Source: Calothrix sp. NIES-2098
GTDB lineage: Bacteria; Cyanobacteriota; Cyanobacteriia; Cyanobacteriales; Nostocaceae
Direction of reading: 5' to 3'
Assembly (NCBI GenBank): GCA_002368175.1
Contig: AP018172.1
Span: forward strand, 8,592,061 to 8,656,060
DNA length: 64,000 bases
Shown in pieces: positions 8,226-18,500 of the stretch. The notes under the pieces are model-generated. The model saw only the letters and a program-made list of their open reading frames with translations. It was not told the origin of the DNA and did not search any database. How positions within the stretch are numbered: position 1 is the stretch's first letter; the number at the start of each line of letters is the position of its first letter. The translations under genes and the position numbers were made by a program.

Positions 8226-11198
8226 ATGAATAATGGACTTCATGCCGAGAAAAATGGGATGAAATCAACATACCATCCCCCTGCTTTAAATTCACCATTT
8301 ACTCTTGATATCGCTCGCGGTTCTGCTGCGGAAAATATTGCGAATACTCAAAATAACAAAAGTACATCTCACACAGAAAAGAAATCTTTATTGCAGAGAT
8401 TTTATAACCTTTCTCTTAGCCGCAAACAACTAATTGCTTTAATAGTATCTGAAGTCATTACTATTTTAGGACTCAGCGTAGTAAGTAGATGGTTAATTAG
8501 TCACAATTTTCAAAATACATTGCTTGAACAAGCAAAGTCAGAATTGGCTGTTACAGATATTAATTACAATATTCAGATCGATGAGATGGGATTGGTATCT
8601 CTTAGTCAATCTGATAACCCTACAATTATTAAATCTGCGATTTTGCATTCTTCTGGACAAGCAGTAAGTCAGCGATTGCAAGCCGAAGTCAAGCAAATCC
8701 TAGAAAACGAAATCAAAGCTGGAAAAATTGATTATGCTACCCTAGTGGGTAAAGATTTTAAGATTATTGCAAATGCCAATGCTAATCGGGAAGCTGAAAT
8801 TTTTAATCCCGATAATTTAGTGAGTGAAGTATTCAATAATCTTCAACAGATGAAAGCTACGAGAATTATTAGTGCATCGGAGCTTAGTCAAGAATTACCT
8901 TTGTTAGCGAATGCTCTTAACAATCAAGATGCTCTGATTCGTTACACAGTAACGCCCGTCAAAAATCCAACTACACAAGCTGTTGTTGGTGCTTTAGTAA
9001 CTGGTGATATTGTTAATGGTAAAGACCAGATTGTTAGAGACACATTAAAAGCTACAAATGGCGGCTATAGTGCTGTATATTTACGTCAACCAACAGGTGA
9101 ATTTACTTTAGCAACAGCGTTAGAACAAAGTAAATCTCAGAATTTAGATCGGGCACAAGCTAATATCAAATTACCCCAAGCAGCAAAATCTTTCTTAGAA
9201 GCAGCAGCAACAGCCAAAGGTAATGTAGTTACTACAAAGTTAAATTTAGGAAACAAAACTTATGCAATGGCTGCTAAAGCTGTACCCAATACGATCGTGG
9301 AAACAGACGAGCAATCAATCGCTAATTTTGATGAAAAATCGGTAGCTATTTTAGTGAGAGGAACTCCAGAAACTGCTCTGAGTCAATTGCTACAAAATAA
9401 TTTTTGGTTAGAATTAATTGCAATTATTTTAGCATTAACACTCATTTTATTTTGGACATTCGTTTTGAAGCGGGGAGTTGTTCAACCTATCCAGCAGCTA
9501 GGGCAAACAGCTAAAAAATTTAATCAAGGCGATCGCGCTGCTCGTACTGAGATTTTTGCTAATGATGAAATCGGACAATTAGCTAACACTTTTAACCAAA
9601 TCGCCGATCGGATGACGCAACAACTCATCCGCCAAGAAAATGAAGCAAAATTAGCGCAAGTCGTCAATGAAATTACGGCTCGTTTTCGGGGATCGCTCAA
9701 CACTACACATATCCTGAATGTAGCAGTCACCAGTATCAGAGAAGCGATCGCAGTCGATCGCGCGATCGTCTATCGCTTTGATGACAATTGGCAAGGTAAG
9801 ATTATTGCCGAATCCGTTGGTAGGGATTGGCCTAAAGCCTTAGGAAAAGAGATTGCAGACCCTTGTTTTGCCAGTGATTATGTTCATAAATACCAGCAAG
9901 GCCGAGTTCAAGCGCTAGAAAACATTTATGCAGCTGGATTAACCGAGTGTCATCTTCACCAACTAGAACAATTTGCAGTCAAAGCGAATATAGTTGCACC
10001 CATTTTGCTCGATAACAAGCTATATGGCTTGCTGATAGCACACCAATGTTCCAGTACTCGGAATTGGCAACAATTGGAAATTGAGTTGTTAAAGCAAGTA
10101 GCAATTCCAGTTGGCTATGCATTAGAGCAATCATATCTTCTAGAACAAATAGAGACAGCTCGTTCCCGTGCTGAAACTGCTGCTATTGAGCAACGCCAAC
10201 AAAATGAAGCACTACAAGAACAAATACTCACTCTCCTTAGAGATATTGAAGGTGCATCCCAAGGCGATTTGACTGTGCGTTCGGAAGTCACATCTGGAGA
10301 ACTTGGTACTGTTGCTGACTTTTTTAACTCAATTGTGGAAAGTCTCAGAGCGATAGTCACTAAAGTCAAAACATCAGCTATCCAGGTAAATACAGCCATT
10401 GGCGAAAACGAAGTAGCTATCCGCCAACTTGCGGCCAAAGCACTCCAACAAGCAGACGATATCAGCCTCAGTTTGGTTAGTGTTGACCAAATGAAAAGTT
10501 CGATTGAATCTGTAGCAGAAAACGCGAGAAAAGCTGCCTTAGTTGCTCATCAAGCATCCTGTACTGCTGAAGAAAATGGCCAAGCTATGGATCTGGCTGT
10601 ACAAAATATTTTAAAACTGCGCTCAACCATTGGCGACACGGCAAAAAAAGTCAAGCGTCTGGGAGAATCTTCGCAACAAATTTCTCATGTAGTGGCCTTA
10701 ATTAACCAAATAGCTACTCAAACTAACTTTTTAGCGATCAACGCCGGACTTGAAGCCACAAGATCGGGTGTAGAAGGTGAAGGTTTTGCGATTATTGCTG
10801 AAGAAGTTGCTTCGCTAGCAGCTCGTTGCTCTGATGCTACTCAAGAAATTGCCCAAATTGTCGCCAAAATTCAACGGGAAACTAGTGAAGTTGTCACAGC
10901 AATGGAATTAGGAACTAATCAGGTAGTAGAAGGTACTAACATCGTCGAACAGGCTAAAAGTTCCCTGAGTCAGATTCTTGATGTCTCCAAACAAATTGAT
11001 GATTTAGTACAATCAATTTCTTGGGCAACATCATCTCAGGTAGAAACATCGCAAGCAGTGAGCAAACTAATGCAAGAAATTTCCCAAGTTTCTACACTTA
11101 CTAGCAACTACTCGCGCCTGGCTTCGCAATCTCTAAAACAGACTTTTGAAATTTCCCAGGAATTACAAGCAGCTGTAGAAACTTTCAAAGTCAATTGA
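8226..11198 (+). CDS. PixJ-like methyl-accepting chemotaxis photoreceptor with DXCF-type GAF domain
   Basis: The 990-residue product is an inner-membrane receptor. It has a cytoplasmic N-terminus, TM1 about 69-90, an extracytoplasmic sensory region (91-390), TM2 about 392-414, HAMP (415-470), GAF (about 490-640), a second HAMP-like region (670-725) and an MCP signalling domain (about 750-985, tip IATQTNFLAINAGLEATRSG). The GAF has Cys575-His576 in LTECHLHQLEQF, the bilin-attachment position of cyanobacteriochromes. It also has Asp545-Pro-Cys547-Phe548, a DXCF motif exactly 28 residues earlier, the spacing I recall for TePixJ. It therefore probably binds a bilin and senses blue/green-type light for phototaxis signalling through CheA. 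No che or pil partner genes lie nearby. The extracytoplasmic domain could give a second, chemical input. Confidence 0.85.
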   Translation: MNNGLHAEKNGMKSTYHPPALNSPFTLDIARGSAAENIANTQNNKSTSHTEKKSLLQRFYNLSLSRKQLIALIVSEVITILGLSVVSRWLISHNFQNTLLEQAKSELAVTDINYNIQIDEMGLVSLSQSDNPTIIKSAILHSSGQAVSQRLQAEVKQILENEIKAGKIDYATLVGKDFKIIANANANREAEIFNPDNLVSEVFNNLQQMKATRIISASELSQELPLLANALNNQDALIRYTVTPVKNPTTQAVVGALVTGDIVNGKDQIVRDTLKATNGGYSAVYLRQPTGEFTLATALEQSKSQNLDRAQANIKLPQAAKSFLEAAATAKGNVVTTKLNLGNKTYAMAAKAVPNTIVETDEQSIANFDEKSVAILVRGTPETALSQLLQNNFWLELIAIILALTLILFWTFVLKRGVVQPIQQLGQTAKKFNQGDRAARTEIFANDEIGQLANTFNQIADRMTQQLIRQENEAKLAQVVNEITARFRGSLNTTHILNVAVTSIREAIAVDRAIVYRFDDNWQGKIIAESVGRDWPKALGKEIADPCFASDYVHKYQQGRVQALENIYAAGLTECHLHQLEQFAVKANIVAPILLDNKLYGLLIAHQCSSTRNWQQLEIELLKQVAIPVGYALEQSYLLEQIETARSRAETAAIEQRQQNEALQEQILTLLRDIEGASQGDLTVRSEVTSGELGTVADFFNSIVESLRAIVTKVKTSAIQVNTAIGENEVAIRQLAAKALQQADDISLSLVSVDQMKSSIESVAENARKAALVAHQASCTAEENGQAMDLAVQNILKLRSTIGDTAKKVKRLGESSQQISHVVALINQIATQTNFLAINAGLEATRSGVEGEGFAIIAEEVASLAARCSDATQEIAQIVAKIQRETSEVVTAMELGTNQVVEGTNIVEQAKSSLSQILDVSKQIDDLVQSISWATSSQVETSQAVSKLMQEISQVSTLTSNYSRLASQSLKQTFEISQELQAAVETFKVN

Positions 11199-11298
11199 TC
11201 GAGGGAACAGGAAGAAAAATTTGTCTGAATATTCAGCAACAAATTTATTGATGAAAAGTTCCTTGCTTCATTGGGTGTAGGCACTATGGCTGAAACCA

Positions 11299-11319
11299 AG
11301 CACCGTACTCCGGTGTTTT
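11299..11319 (+). terminator. Weak terminator after the chemotaxis receptor gene
   Basis: CACCG (11301-11305) pairs with CGGTG (11311-11315), extendable by a G-U and an A-U pair, followed by TTTT. It is about 100 bases after the stop codon. Confidence 0.4.
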
Positions 11320-11348
11320 AACGTTCAAGCTGGCTTGATCAATGGGTA

Positions 11349-11548
11349 ATATCATGTCCGCTAAATTAGTTGCGATATGTCATTGCGAGTGGAACGTAGT
11401 GGAACGTAGACGCGTTCGCGAAGCGTTGCCGCAGGCTAGCGGCTTCTCGTTCGACGAAGTCGTTCCCGAAGGGTAGAGTAGCAATCACAAGGTCTCTGCG
11501 ATTGCTTCCCTACAGTCGCAATGACAAGTGTTAAAACGGACATGATAT
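11349..11548. mobile_element. MITE-like element with 12-bp perfect terminal inverted repeats
   Basis: ATATCATGTCCG (11349-11360) and CGGACATGATAT (11537-11548) are perfect inverted repeats bounding 200 bp. A nested pair GTCATTGCG (11379-11387) and CGCAATGAC (11517-11525) and a core with GTGGAACGTAGTGGAACGTAGAC are shared with the shorter relic at 3107-3199. The interior has nested palindromes (GCGTTCGCGAAGCG, TAGCGGCTTCTCGTTCGACG) and no coding frame. No clear target-site duplication was found. It lies between two unrelated genes and is probably non-autonomous. Confidence 0.65.
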
Positions 11549-11946
11549 GAGCTTGAATAAAAAACATCAAAATGTTGTTCACAAATGCCTGGATATTCTC
11601 TATGAATGGCCTGATATTAGCAACGAAGCCTGTTTTTAACTGTGTGTTAGCGAAACACTAGTGATGTCAGAGCGTCAACATTAAAGGTACTTAGGGAATT
11701 TCTGGTGCTTGTCATAGACATTGCACCCAAAGCTTTGAACTCAGTACTCACGAGAATCCGCCATGCTGGCTTCCTGAACGTCAAACTGCTGTGCGGCAGA
11801 AGCTTAATCTTAATCAAAATTCCATTAATTAATAATTAATATTAGTCGAACTACTGAAGTGAATGGTAAGATAACTCTTTAATCATCAAATTAAAAATTT
11901 AATTGGATCTTCCTATATTCTTTTTTAGCTTAATATTACTTGTTCT
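11549..11946. other. Intergenic region, no gene seen
   Basis: The stretch upstream of the 988-residue repeat protein contains no open frame with coding character. It ends in a very AT-rich block (ATTAATTAATAATTAATATT near 11825-11845) that probably holds the promoter of the downstream gene. Confidence 0.5.
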
Positions 11947-14913
11947 ATGAAGCCGCTTGGTAAAATTTTACAACAGGCCGATCTGATTTCATCCGAACAG
12001 ATAGAGATAGCTCTAAAAGAGCAGAGCCAATTTAATGGATCGCGGCTTGGTGAAATTTTAGCCTCGCATGGTTGGCTGAAACAAGAAACGGCTGATTTCT
12101 TCTCTCAGCAGTGGCCAGCTGTACTAGAGCAAAAACCAAAACAGTCCTTGGGTAAGTATTTACAAGATGCGGGACTATTAAATGAGCAGCAAATAGCAAC
12201 TATCCTCGCAGAACAGCCAGACAAAAAACTTCGCTTCGGAGAATTAGCTGTACTTAAGGGTTGGTTGAAACCCACTACCATCAAATTTTTTTTAGAAAAT
12301 CTGGCTTTGGAAGAGCAAATGCAGCATGACGAAATCTCAACACCTAACAGCCTAACGCAGACAGAGCAGTTGCAGGAATTGATATTACAACAGAAAAATA
12401 ATATCAGAGCCGCGAACTCAATTGAGCAATCGAGTTTTGATTCTCAATTGGGAGAACAGGAATCATCAATGTTAAGACTGTTTAGCCGCAGTACTATTAG
12501 ATTATTTAAATTAGATGAAAAGGCTAGTCGTCCAGATGTGGTAATGACAGAAGTGCTGTCATGGACAAATGGCCAACCGATTCTTACCCAAAAGCTTTGT
12601 CGAATGCTAGCAGATTCGCCAGGATTTATTCCCGCAGGTGCAGAAGCCACAACTTTACAACATCTGGTACAAACTCGTTTAATTTATCATTGGGAAACTC
12701 AACTGGCAGCCGAACATTTACAAAGAATACGCGAAAGTATTCTCCAAAATCAGCAATGCGACCCTTTATCTTTGCTGGAATTGTACCAACAAATTTTACA
12801 ACAGGGAGAAATTCCCACTAATAATAGTTCCGAACAGATAGAACTTTTGCAAATAGGCTTGGTAAAGCAAAGACAGAAACAATTAAGAGTCTCAAACCGC
12901 ATTTACCAATCAGTTTTTGATGCCAATTGGGTGCAGCAGGAAGCAGCAAAGTTAAGACTGTTGAGCCACAATACGATTAAATTATTCAAGTTAGAAGAAA
13001 AAGCTAGTTGTCCAGAAATTTTGATGTCAGCAGTGCTGTTTTGGACAGAAGGACAGCCGATTCTTACCCAAAAGCTTTGTCGATTGCTAGCGGAATCACA
13101 AGAGTTTATTCCCGCAGGTGCAGAAGCAGCCACAGTTCAACAGCTAGTTAAGACGTGCTTGATAGATAGTTGGGAAACTCAACTAGCAGCCGAACATTTA
13201 CAAGGGATACGTGAAAGTATAATTAATAATCAACAATGCGACCCTTTATATTTGCTGGAATTGTACCAACAAATTTTACAACAGGGAGAAGTTCCTACTA
13301 ATAATAGCCCCGAACAAGCAGAATTATTGCGTTTAAGATTAGTAGTGCAACAACAAGACCAAATAAGAGTTGCAAATCGGATTTACAAATTAGTTTTTGA
13401 TACCAATTGGATAAATCGAGAATCAGCAAGATTAAGACTGTTGAGCCGTGGTACGATTCAATTATTTAAATTAGACGAAAAAGCTATTTCACCGGAGACT
13501 GTGCTGTCGGAGATTCTGTTTTGGACAGATGGACAGCCGATTCTGACTCAAAAAGTTTGTCAATTATTGGCGGAATCACAAGAGTTTATTCCCGCAGGTG
13601 CAGAAGCAGCAACAGTGCAACAGCTAGTCAAGATGCGCTTGATTAATAATTGGGAAACTCAAATAGCATCTGAGCATTTACAAGAAATTCACTTAGGTAT
13701 TATCCACAATCGGCAATGCGATCCCTTATTAGTGCTGGAAATATACCAGAAAATTTGGCAGCAAGGTGAAGTTCCAATCAATGCAAGCCGAGAACAGGGA
13801 GAACTATTGCGCTTTGGATTAGCAGTGCAACATCAAGACAAACTGAAATTGGGGAATCGGATTTACCAATTGGTTTTTGATCGCGCTTGGGTAGAGCGAG
13901 AATTAGAGAAGATACTACTGCCTTCTTTGGCAAAAACAGCCATCTACGAACCTACACCATCAGCCAATACTTTGAATGTTAGCAATACTTATACACCTCC
14001 CGAACCTGGAGCAGCTAAACGATTTTGGGTGTTGCTGTTAATAGCTGGCTTGATGGTCTGTGGTTCTGGCTTGATGGTTTTAGGTTTTAGTCTATTTAGA
14101 TGGTTACAAGTAGAAACAATTTTTAAACGCGGTAACGAGCTATTGCACCAAGGAGAATATCAAAAAGCGATCGCCAAATACAACAAACTTTTAGAACTCG
14201 ATAGCAACTACTACCAATCTTGGACTAACCGCGGCTACGCCCTAGCTGGGCTAAAAGACTACAACCAGATGCTAGAATCCTGCACGACAGCAACTATTAT
14301 TAACCCGGAAGCTGTTTATGCCTGGAATTGCCGAGGGGAAGCGCTATATAACCTCAAACAGTATAATGAGGCGATCGCTGCTTTTGATAAAGCGATTATG
14401 CTCAATGCCAAAGACCCTGTATTCTGGATCAACAAAACTGAAGCACTACTAGCACTCAAACAACCAGATACAGCGCTGATTACTGTTAATCAAGCGATTG
14501 AGCTTTTAAAAGAAGTGTGGGAAGCTGAACGTAAAGAGGCAAATGCCAAAGAGTTAGCTATTGGTTTTACCTATCAAGCGAAGGTGCTATCGCAAAAACA
14601 GGAATACGAAGCATCATTAAAAGCTTACGAGCAAGCATTAAAATATAATCCCCAATATTTCGCGGCTTTGCGCGGTAAAGGACTGGCGCTACAAGCCTTA
14701 AAGCGAGACGATCGCGCGATCGCTCAATTTTATTTTCTCCTAGAACGCCACCAGCTAACTAATCCGCAAAAAGCCGAAATTTGGTATTATTTGGGATTAA
14801 GCTTGTGTGAATTTCGCCAATATGAAAAAGCGATCGCGGCTTTCGATCGATCTCTCAAACTAAAACCCGATTACGCAGCCGCAAAACAAGGAAAACAAGC
14901 TTGTTATCAATAA
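11947..14913 (+). CDS. Membrane protein with three tandem winged-helix-like modules and C-terminal TPRs
   Basis: The product has 988 residues. Two short N-terminal repeats (about 1-55 and 63-118: LGKILQQADLIS..., LGKYLQDAGLLN...) resemble a small helical domain common in cyanobacterial proteins (GSPII_E N-like). Three modules of 160 residues start near residues 176, 336 and 496. Each has WT(N/E/D)GQPILTQKLC, FIPAGAEA and a terminal NRIY..VFD.NWV phrase. In other cyanobacterial proteins this module follows an AAA_35-type ATPase; here no ATPase is present. The DNA repeats with an exact 480-bp period. One membrane segment (about 694-718) leads to about six TPRs (725-985) with typical EAIAAFDKAI. 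By its layout it is a scaffold or signalling protein anchored in the membrane. Its function is unknown. Confidence 0.8.
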   Translation: MKPLGKILQQADLISSEQIEIALKEQSQFNGSRLGEILASHGWLKQETADFFSQQWPAVLEQKPKQSLGKYLQDAGLLNEQQIATILAEQPDKKLRFGELAVLKGWLKPTTIKFFLENLALEEQMQHDEISTPNSLTQTEQLQELILQQKNNIRAANSIEQSSFDSQLGEQESSMLRLFSRSTIRLFKLDEKASRPDVVMTEVLSWTNGQPILTQKLCRMLADSPGFIPAGAEATTLQHLVQTRLIYHWETQLAAEHLQRIRESILQNQQCDPLSLLELYQQILQQGEIPTNNSSEQIELLQIGLVKQRQKQLRVSNRIYQSVFDANWVQQEAAKLRLLSHNTIKLFKLEEKASCPEILMSAVLFWTEGQPILTQKLCRLLAESQEFIPAGAEAATVQQLVKTCLIDSWETQLAAEHLQGIRESIINNQQCDPLYLLELYQQILQQGEVPTNNSPEQAELLRLRLVVQQQDQIRVANRIYKLVFDTNWINRESARLRLLSRGTIQLFKLDEKAISPETVLSEILFWTDGQPILTQKVCQLLAESQEFIPAGAEAATVQQLVKMRLINNWETQIASEHLQEIHLGIIHNRQCDPLLVLEIYQKIWQQGEVPINASREQGELLRFGLAVQHQDKLKLGNRIYQLVFDRAWVERELEKILLPSLAKTAIYEPTPSANTLNVSNTYTPPEPGAAKRFWVLLLIAGLMVCGSGLMVLGFSLFRWLQVETIFKRGNELLHQGEYQKAIAKYNKLLELDSNYYQSWTNRGYALAGLKDYNQMLESCTTATIINPEAVYAWNCRGEALYNLKQYNEAIAAFDKAIMLNAKDPVFWINKTEALLALKQPDTALITVNQAIELLKEVWEAERKEANAKELAIGFTYQAKVLSQKQEYEASLKAYEQALKYNPQYFAALRGKGLALQALKRDDRAIAQFYFLLERHQLTNPQKAEIWYYLGLSLCEFRQYEKAIAAFDRSLKLKPDYAAAKQGKQACYQ

Positions 14914-14932
14914 ATCTAGTTAAGTACTTCAA

Positions 14933-15451
14933 TTAAAAAGGCCACCAAAAAGGTTTGGTATCTGTGTAAGTACGGCTAATAGTCCGAACATCGGGACGTT
15001 GTGCTTGTTTAAAATCCTTACCTAACATTTCGTAGAAAGCTTGGGAGGGGTTCTCGATGGGTTTGAAACTAAATAAAACCTGAGCGCTGTAATGATTGCA
15101 ACCGATACCTCTGCGTTCTACAGCGCAAACAACAGGTCGATCGTTCAACTTATCAGTCGTCAAATACTTATAATTACCCGTATCATAGACAGCCTGCAAA
15201 CTTCCAGCCGTATTCTGGCAGTTTTGCAAAGCATCCGCCGCTGAGAAATATTTCGGCAGAAACTTCAAGATAGCGTGTTCTTGAGTCTTACCTTCTCGAT
15301 TTAAAGTAACAATCACCGTTGGCGTACTAGCGTTAGTCTTACAGGTGACTTGCACGTTGCTAGCTGTGCTGGGCTGAGAGAGTGCTGCTATAGTACCCAG
15401 CACTAATATTGGTACCGTTCCTCTAGTTGCCCAAGACTGCCATTTGTTCAT
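14933..15451 (-). CDS. COP23 domain protein (secreted)
   Basis: This 172-residue protein has a cleavable signal peptide (hydrophobic stretch VPILVLGTIAAL, likely cut after STAS near residue 31). The mature domain has four to five cysteines (VTCKTNAS, LQNCQNT, PVVCAVERRGIGCNHYS) and the layout of the cyanobacterial COP23 family, named after a circadian oscillating protein of Crocosphaera. Its biochemical role is unknown. It should be periplasmic or membrane associated. It is convergent with the preceding repeat gene (19 bp between stops) and divergent from the TpsA gene. Confidence 0.8.
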   Translation of the reverse strand: MNKWQSWATRGTVPILVLGTIAALSQPSTASNVQVTCKTNASTPTVIVTLNREGKTQEHAILKFLPKYFSAADALQNCQNTAGSLQAVYDTGNYKYLTTDKLNDRPVVCAVERRGIGCNHYSAQVLFSFKPIENPSQAFYEMLGKDFKQAQRPDVRTISRTYTDTKPFWWPF

Positions 15452-15593
15452 ATTACTTAACTTCCTTGATTGACCAAAATTTAGGCTTGATTATAGACTC
15501 AATATTATTATCTTTTTTAGTTGAATTTACTTAAATTAGACTAAAGAAAGCTTCAGGTAATTTTTCATTAGGGTAGATTTTTCCCTGTGCAAA

Positions 15594-18500
15594 ATGAAAC
15601 AAGTCCCTCGCCAAATTTTCTGTCTTAGCAGTGCTTACATCTGCTGTCTAATTGCTGCTTCTCCTGGTTTAGCGCAAATCTCTTCAGATAACACACTTCC
15701 TGGCAATATTAGTCAAAGTGGTAACATCTTTGAAATTACGGGAGGGGCACAAGTTGGTAACAATCTTTTCCATAGCTTTCGAGAATTTTCTGTTCCCACT
15801 GGTGGCGAAGCTTTTTTCAACAACGCGACAAACCTAACTAATATTACTAACATTATTAGCCGAGTTACAGGTGGTTCAATCTCTAATATTGATGGCTTAA
15901 TTAGAGAAAACTACGGCGCTAATTTCATCCTGATCAATCCTAGCGGCATTAACTTTGGTGCCAATGCCCAACTCAATATTGGTGGCTCATTTTTGGCAAG
16001 TACGGCAAATAGCGTCAAATTTGCTGATGGTGCAGAGTTTAGCGCTACAGACACTTCAGTTTCTCCTCGACTCACAATTAGCGTGCCAGTCGGCTTGCAA
16101 TTTGGGCAAAATCCCCAAGCAATTCGCCTTCAAGGGCAAGGACATAACCTCAGTCTGGAACGCCCGATATTCTCGCCCTTTACTAGAGGAAGCACCACTG
16201 GCTTGAAGGTGCAGCCTGGTAATACTTTAGCCTTGGTAGGCGGGGGAATTATCTCTGAAGGTGGGACGCTGACAGCCGAAGGCGGACGCATCGATTTAGG
16301 TAGCGTAGCCGGAGGCTTGGTGAGTCTCAATCCCAGTTCTCAAGGCTGGAATTTAAGTTATCAAGGAGTGACGAATTTTCAAGATATTGCCCTATCGCAA
16401 AAAGCATTAGCAGATACCAGCGGTGCAGGTAGTGGCTCAATTCAGTTGCAAGGGCGAAATATTTCTCTGCGCGATGGCTCAGTTGCGTTAATTCAAACCC
16501 AAGGAGCGCAAGCAGCAGGCGGAATTAATGTCAACGCTTCTGAGTCTTTGGCATTGATTGGTACGACAGCAACGGGACAGATTTCCAGCAACTTGTTTAC
16601 CGAAACTCTCGGTGCTGGCAAGAGTGGCGATATTAATGTTGTCACCCCCCGTTTACTGCTACAAGATGGAGCAGCCATATCTGCGGCTACATATACTCCT
16701 GCTCCCGGTGGCAATATTGATATCAAAGCGGCTGATTCCGTACAAGTGATAGGATTTTCCTCAATTAACCCCAGTCGTTTCAGTAATATCACGGCGGCAA
16801 CGTTTGGTGCTGGTAATGCCGGAACTCTCACAGTAACAACACAGCAGTTGACGGCACTTTCAGGAGGAAATATTGCCTCTGTTACTGGTGGTAAAGATGG
16901 CATTGGCTCCGGTGGTAACGTGACTGTCAATGCCTCAAAGTTGGTAGAACTAATAGGCGTCACACCATTTGTTTTCACTCCTAGCCAAATCACTGCTGGG
17001 ACTGGCGGCCCGGGAAAGGCTGGCAGCGTCACCGTGAATACTGAGCGTTTGGTTGTCAAAGATGGCGGGAGAGTAGATGCTTCCACCTTAGCTAGCGGCC
17101 CCGCTGGTAGCGTTACCATCAATGCCAAGGATGCGGTAGAAGTGAGTGGGACTGTCCCAGGCTCAGTCAATCCCAGTTTGATCGTTTCCTCAGCTAACAT
17201 CGTCGATCCGAGCTTACAACAGTTATTGGAATTGCCCGCTGTACCGAGTGGCAACTCTGGTGATGTAACTATTAACACGGGAAAATTGACGGTTGCAGAT
17301 GGTGCCGAACTGACAGTGAGAAATGATGGCAAGGGGAATGCCGGAACGCTACAGGTTAATGCTGGCTCTGTCTTGCTCAATAGCGGAGGTAAGATCACGG
17401 CAGACAATCTAGGTAGCGGATCTGGGGGGAACCTCAGAATTGAGACTGGTAAGTTAACAATTAGCGATCGCGCTTTCTTATCGGCATCAACTTTTGGTAA
17501 TGGTACGGGAGGAGATATTAATCTCCGTGCTGCCGACTCAGTAGAAATGTTAGGCACTGGATTTGAGGAGATGCAAGGGATTTTTCAAGTCGGCGCGCTA
17601 GCTGGAACGCTCAAACCCACCGATCGCGGAACTGGTATTTTTATTGAAACTGTCGGTACGGGCGCTTCAGGGAAGCTAACTATTGAGACTCCCTTCCTAC
17701 TGATGCGTAACGGAGCGATCGTATCTAATCTGACATTTAGTAACGGAGTCGGCGGAAATCTGAATATCCGTGCCTCTGAGTTAGTAGAAGCAACTGGTTC
17801 TGCCATTCAAACAGGAAATACTATAGGCAGTACTGGCACAGCAGGTAACATCAAAATTGATACTAAGCAATTGAGATTGCAAGATGGGGGCAATATTGTT
17901 AGTGCGACCTTAGGAAATGGTCTGGGCGGAAATGTAGAAATTAAAGCCACCGATGCCGTACAAATACAGAGGACTCCACCAACAGCTGCAATTTTAACAG
18001 GCATCTACACTAACACTACCTTCGGTACAGGCAAGGGTGGCGATATCACAATTGATACAGGCAAATTGTTTATTGAAAATGGCGTCATTGGCAGTAATAC
18101 AGGAGCTTCTCTACCAACACTTGTTATCCCTTTTGGGGGGCCAGGGGGAAATGTCATCGTCAATGCCAGCGATTCTGTAGAAATAGCTGGCATTTTACCC
18201 GATCCCAGATTTCCTAGTGGTTTAGGTACTACAGGTTTTAGCCCATCTCGCTCAGGAGACTTGACGATTTCGACGAAGAAGCTAATTCTGCGTGACGGGG
18301 CAGATGCATCGACTGCGACGTTAGGTGCTGGCCAAGGAGGAACTTTAACTGTCAACGCTTCCGAATCTATAGAACTCAGTGGCACCCAAATCGGAAATTT
18401 GACACTAGGTGGCTTATCAGCTGCGGCTGGAAGGGTGAACTCACCAGAACTGAAGGTCACGGGTGCTTCTGGTGACATCAATTTGTTTACAGACAAATTG

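Noticed and set aside
16493..17557. 354-residue minus-strand frame antisense to the TpsA gene
   Set aside because: It arises from the periodic codon use of the beta-helix repeats; it has no start signal or family features. The same holds for other antisense frames in both TpsA genes.
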